A stretch of 22,534 nt of DNA, taken from a virus. Positions 22,113 to 22,534 of the stretch are shown piece by piece. The notes under the pieces were generated by a model. The model made no database searches and had not been told where the DNA came from. It saw only the letters and a program-made list of their open reading frames with translations. The stretch lies in the IMG/VR virus record IMGVR_UViG_3300030060_001001, positions 1 through 22,534 of that record. One strand, given 5' to 3'. The translations under genes and the position numbers were made by a program. How positions within the stretch are numbered: position 1 is the stretch's first letter; every line of letters starts with the position of its first letter.

Positions 22113-22138
22113 AAAAGGGGGCTTTACAGCCCCCTTTT
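22113..22138 (-). terminator. Intrinsic terminator after the major capsid gene
   Basis: AAAAGGGGGCT (22113-22123) and AGCCCCCTTTT (22128-22138) form a perfect 11-bp stem with a 4-base loop. On the minus strand the loop is GTAA, a GNRA-type tetraloop, and the 3' side runs into seven consecutive T. It lies about 20 bases past the stop of the capsid gene. This is a strong rho-independent terminator, and downstream genes must be reached by partial read-through or a separate promoter. Confidence 0.9.
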
Positions 22139-22156
22139 AATTTAATTATTTAATGA

Positions 22157-22534
22157 TTAAACGCCTGGTGTTCCAAAGATACCTCTGAAGTCAGATACGC
22201 CAAATACGTATCTTTCTCTAGCTTTGTATCTTACGTTTCCAGTATCAAAGTCACCTTCCATAGCTGTGGAAATCGGTGTTCTTACGAACATTTTCATTCC
22301 ATTAGGTACGTCAGTGATAATGAAGAATGCATCTGGATCAGTTAAGAAATTATTCACTCTATAACCTTGAGGAATCATTCCCATAGATCTGATTGCATTG
22401 ATGTCATTGTCAGCTGTAGCAACTCTACCTTCAGATTTCATCAATCTTTCAGCAGTGAATTGAAGCTGAGAAGGAATAATCATTTTTACTCCTTTAGCTG
22501 CAATTTTTAGACCTCTTTCGTCTGTCATCGCAGC
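22157..22534 (-). CDS. Major capsid protein, C-terminal 125 residues (truncated by window edge)
   Basis: The frame is open through position 22534, so only the C-terminal part is seen and the ATG at 22526-22528 is probably internal. The segment runs GVKMIIPSQLQFTAERLMKS, then NDINAIRSMGMIPQGYRVNN, DPDAFFIITDVPNGMKMFVR, and RARERYVFGVSDFRGIFGTPG-like end residues (KARERYVFGVSDFRGIFGTPGV is the actual order, given here in part). This is the pattern I associate with the end of HK97-fold capsid proteins in marine podoviruses. Its position before an intrinsic terminator and at the head of the virion gene series fits a highly expressed capsid gene. Confidence 0.7.
   Translation of the reverse strand, partial: AAMTDERGLKIAAKGVKMIIPSQLQFTAERLMKSEGRVATADNDINAIRSMGMIPQGYRVNNFLTDPDAFFIITDVPNGMKMFVRTPISTAMEGDFDTGNVRYKARERYVFGVSDFRGIFGTPGV

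Noticed and set aside
1-22534. tRNA genes, integrase, transposase and attachment sites
   Set aside because: None could be recognised on either strand. No cloverleaf-like sequence, recombinase motif or long terminal repeat pair was seen.

Overview
The window reads as part of the genome of a tailed dsDNA phage with a short (podovirus-type) tail, probably infecting a marine bacterium. Every supportable gene is on the minus strand, so transcription runs from high to low coordinates. Genes are packed with overlaps of the ATGA and TAATG type, the DNA is A/T-rich, and both ends of the window cut through genes. Several proteins (DGGRIG-repeat virion protein, Q/A-rich virion protein, small 'PLTPKGKKIM' protein, glycine-rich fibre) resemble proteins I associate with metagenomic marine phages and SAR11 (Pelagibacter) phages. 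The host assignment is inference. No replication, packaging, lysis, integrase or tRNA genes are visible.

Layout in transcription order. (1) 22534-20551, head: C-terminal part of the major capsid protein, a strong intrinsic terminator, two small genes overlapping by 74 bp, an intergenic leader with competing hairpins, and two small head- or virion-associated proteins. (2) 20539-18133, connector: a gp4-like head-tail adaptor, a tail-associated protein sharing an inserted domain with it, and an SU10-like adaptor. (3) 18123-13612, tail and fibres: a small virion protein; a 525-residue protein with an N-terminal cupredoxin-like domain followed by eight ~41-residue Trp/Gly repeats; a fibre-like protein; a glycine-rich adhesin-like protein; and a small fibre-associated-type protein. 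(4) 13548-8608: a tightly overlapping run of eight genes plus one unknown. Seven encode apparently intact but mutually diverged 2-oxoglutarate/Fe(II) dioxygenases, and the first encodes a possible ligand-less relative. (5) 8578-5825: the tail nozzle/hub protein and four small genes. (6) 5844-4059: two glycosyltransferases of different folds. (7) 4005-1: three large low-complexity proteins that look like internal or ejected virion proteins, the last cut by the window edge.

How they may work together: most of the window builds the virion (capsid, adaptors, nozzle, fibres, ejection proteins). Inserted in this late region are seven oxygenases and two glycosyltransferases, a combination that could hydroxylate and then glycosylate a substrate. 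Virion fibres, host surface glycans and nucleotides are all possible substrates, and the sequence does not decide between them. The oxygenase block and the metal-site-bearing cupredoxin/Trp-Gly repeat protein are the most unusual parts of the window.
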